A stretch of 13,955 bases of DNA, taken from assembly GCA_041946965.1 (NCBI GenBank), contig JBHGBM010000113.1, positions 1-13,955 on the forward strand, given 5' to 3'. A program made the position numbers and the translations under genes. Positions 12,703 through 13,955 of the stretch are shown one piece after another (positions within the stretch are counted from its first letter, which is position 1; each line of letters opens with the position of its first letter). The notes under the pieces are model-generated. The model was not told the DNA's origin. It was given only the letters and a program-made list of their open reading frames with translations, and did not search any database. The stretch is from JBHGBM01 sp041946965. Lineage in GTDB: Bacteria > Acidobacteriota > Terriglobia > Bryobacterales > Bryobacteraceae.

Positions 12703-13955
12703 ATGGCGCGCTTCTTCATCGACCGCCCCGTGTTCGCGATGGTGATCGCCATCGTGACCGTGATTCTGGGCGCCGTAGCCATCCCCACGCTGCCGGTGGC
12801 AAACTACCCTGAAGTGGTTCCGCCGGTGGTGCAGATCACGGCTAACTACCCGGGCGGCAATTCCCAGGACCTCGAAAAAACCGTGGCGCAGCCGATCGAG
12901 GAACAGCTTGTCGGCCTGGACGGCATGCTGTACTTCCTTTCCAGCAGCACTAACGAAGGCGCCATGAACATCCAGGTGACCTTCAAGCTGGGCACCAATC
13001 CCGATATCGCCACGGTGCAGACGCAAAACCGCGTGAACATCGCCATGCCCCGGCTGCCCGCTGAAGTGCAGCGCCAGGGCGTGACGGTGAAGAAGGTTTC
13101 CACCGCGTTCCTCACCAGCATCAGCCTGGTCTCCAAAGACAGCCGCTACGATTCGCTGTTCCTCACCAACTACGCGCAGATCAATCTGGTGAACCAACTG
13201 GCCAGTATCGAAGGCGTGGGCGAAGCCCGCCTCGGCGCCAACCAGGTCTACTCCATGCGCGTCTGGGTGAACCCGGACAAGATGGCCAAGCTGGGCATCA
13301 CGGCCAACGATGTCCGGGATGCCATCCAGGCGCAGAACCGCCAGAACCCCGCCGGAACCCTGGGCCAGCCTCCATCGCCGGGCGGCATCGACTTCCAGTA
13401 CGCGGTGAACGCGCCCGGACGCCTCGTGGACCCGCAGCAGTTCGAGGACATCGTGCTGCGGGCGCGGCCCGACACTTCCCTGCTGCGCATCCGCGACATC
13501 GGGCACGTGCAGTTGGGACCCCAGTCTTATAGCGGGTTCAGCCGCGTGAACGGGATGACCTCCGGCAACATGACGGTGTACCTTTCGCCCGGCGCCAACG
13601 CGGTCGAGACCGCGGACCGCGTGCGGAAGTTCGTGGCGGAGGCCAGGAAGAACTTTCCGCCGGGCATCGATTACATGATCCCGTACGATTCCACCGTGTT
13701 CGTCCGCGCCGCCATCAACGAGGTGTTGGTCACGCTGTTGCAGGCGATCGGCCTGGTGATCCTGGTGGTGTTCGTGTTCCTGCAAAACTGGCGCGCCACC
13801 CTGATCCCGCTGCTCACCGTGCCCGTCGCCATCGTGGGCGCGTTCGCCCTGTTCCCCATGCTGGGTTTCTCGATCAACCTCACCAGCATGTTCGGACTGG
13901 TGCTGGCCATCGGCATCGTGGTGGACGACGCCATCGTGGTGGTGGAGGCGGTGCA
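12703..13955 (+). CDS. RND multidrug efflux pump, HAE1/AcrB family (5' part, runs off window)
   Basis: This inner-membrane proton-driven drug exporter is cut by the window end after 417 codons of an expected 1,040 or so. It opens with the family's MARFFIDRPVFAMVIAI first helix, followed by porter-domain sequence with NYPGGNSQDLEKTV, the beta-strand NIQVTFKLGTNPDIA, VRVWVNPDKM-like SMRVWVNPDKMAKLGI and QNRQNPAGTLGQPP. The transmembrane block then shows FLQNWRATLIPLLTVPVAIVG and TM4 with VVDDAIVVVEAV, which carries the two conserved proton-relay Asp (about 408 and 409). All expected key residues in this part are present. The missing remainder and an outer-membrane channel gene would lie downstream. 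Confidence 0.97.
   Translation, partial: MARFFIDRPVFAMVIAIVTVILGAVAIPTLPVANYPEVVPPVVQITANYPGGNSQDLEKTVAQPIEEQLVGLDGMLYFLSSSTNEGAMNIQVTFKLGTNPDIATVQTQNRVNIAMPRLPAEVQRQGVTVKKVSTAFLTSISLVSKDSRYDSLFLTNYAQINLVNQLASIEGVGEARLGANQVYSMRVWVNPDKMAKLGITANDVRDAIQAQNRQNPAGTLGQPPSPGGIDFQYAVNAPGRLVDPQQFEDIVLRARPDTSLLRIRDIGHVQLGPQSYSGFSRVNGMTSGNMTVYLSPGANAVETADRVRKFVAEARKNFPPGIDYMIPYDSTVFVRAAINEVLVTLLQAIGLVILVVFVFLQNWRATLIPLLTVPVAIVGAFALFPMLGFSINLTSMFGLVLAIGIVVDDAIVVVEAV

Noticed and set aside
12667..13785. 372-codon minus frame opposite the RND pump
   Set aside because: His/Asp/Val-rich shadow of the AcrB-type coding frame, which shows all family motifs.
1..13955. CRISPR array, tRNA, rRNA, insertion-sequence transposase or att-type direct repeats
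   Set aside because: I saw no regularly spaced repeats, no cloverleaf, no transposase motifs and no terminal repeats other than the intron's structures.

Overview
The window looks like chromosomal DNA of a high-GC, Gram-negative, free-living heterotroph, most plausibly an acidobacterium of the Bryobacterales/Solibacter type. This is inferred from the Tat-exported Gfo/Idh/MocA oxidoreductase, the DUF4380 protein, the secreted glycosidases and the dense GC-rich coding. No rRNA or marker gene confirms it.

Layout. (1) 7-802, minus strand: a short group II intron. It has a recognisable 5' end, a fully foldable domain V and a domain VI hairpin, but almost no reverse-transcriptase gene, so it appears to be an ORF-less derivative formed by internal deletion. 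(2) 884-1840, plus: heme A synthase ctaA, whose 3' end runs 74 bp into the convergent larE. (3) 5517-1767, minus: a four-gene run of a DUF4380 mutarotase-fold secreted protein, a small unknown exported protein, a Tat-exported Gfo/Idh/MocA oxidoreductase (TTG start) and LarE, the sulfur donor enzyme for the nickel-pincer cofactor. (4) 5568-10219, plus, divergent from (3): three secreted carbohydrate-active proteins in a tight operon, namely a DUF5060/apiosidase-like (GH140-type) hydrolase, an MGH1-like (alpha/alpha)6 glycosidase and a parallel beta-helix protein with an Fn3-like N-terminus. (5) 10749-10216, minus: a YkgJ-type cysteine-cluster protein, convergent with the beta-helix gene and sharing four bases with it. 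(6) 10801 to the window end, plus: a TetR regulator, an RND membrane-fusion lipoprotein and the start of an AcrB/HAE1-type pump.

How they may work together. Regions 3 and 4 share a 50-bp divergent start region and look like one locus for uptake or breakdown of a complex, probably plant or pectin-like, polysaccharide: endo/exo-hydrolases on one side, and sugar-modifying activities (mutarotase fold, NAD(P)-dependent sugar oxidoreductase) on the other. Region 6 is a classic TetR-controlled tripartite efflux operon; inverted repeats in front of tetR are candidate operators also placed to affect the divergent ykgJ-like gene. The unusual elements are the ORF-less intron, the orphan three-cysteine LarE inside a sugar locus, and the stacked inverted repeats at 10746-10800.
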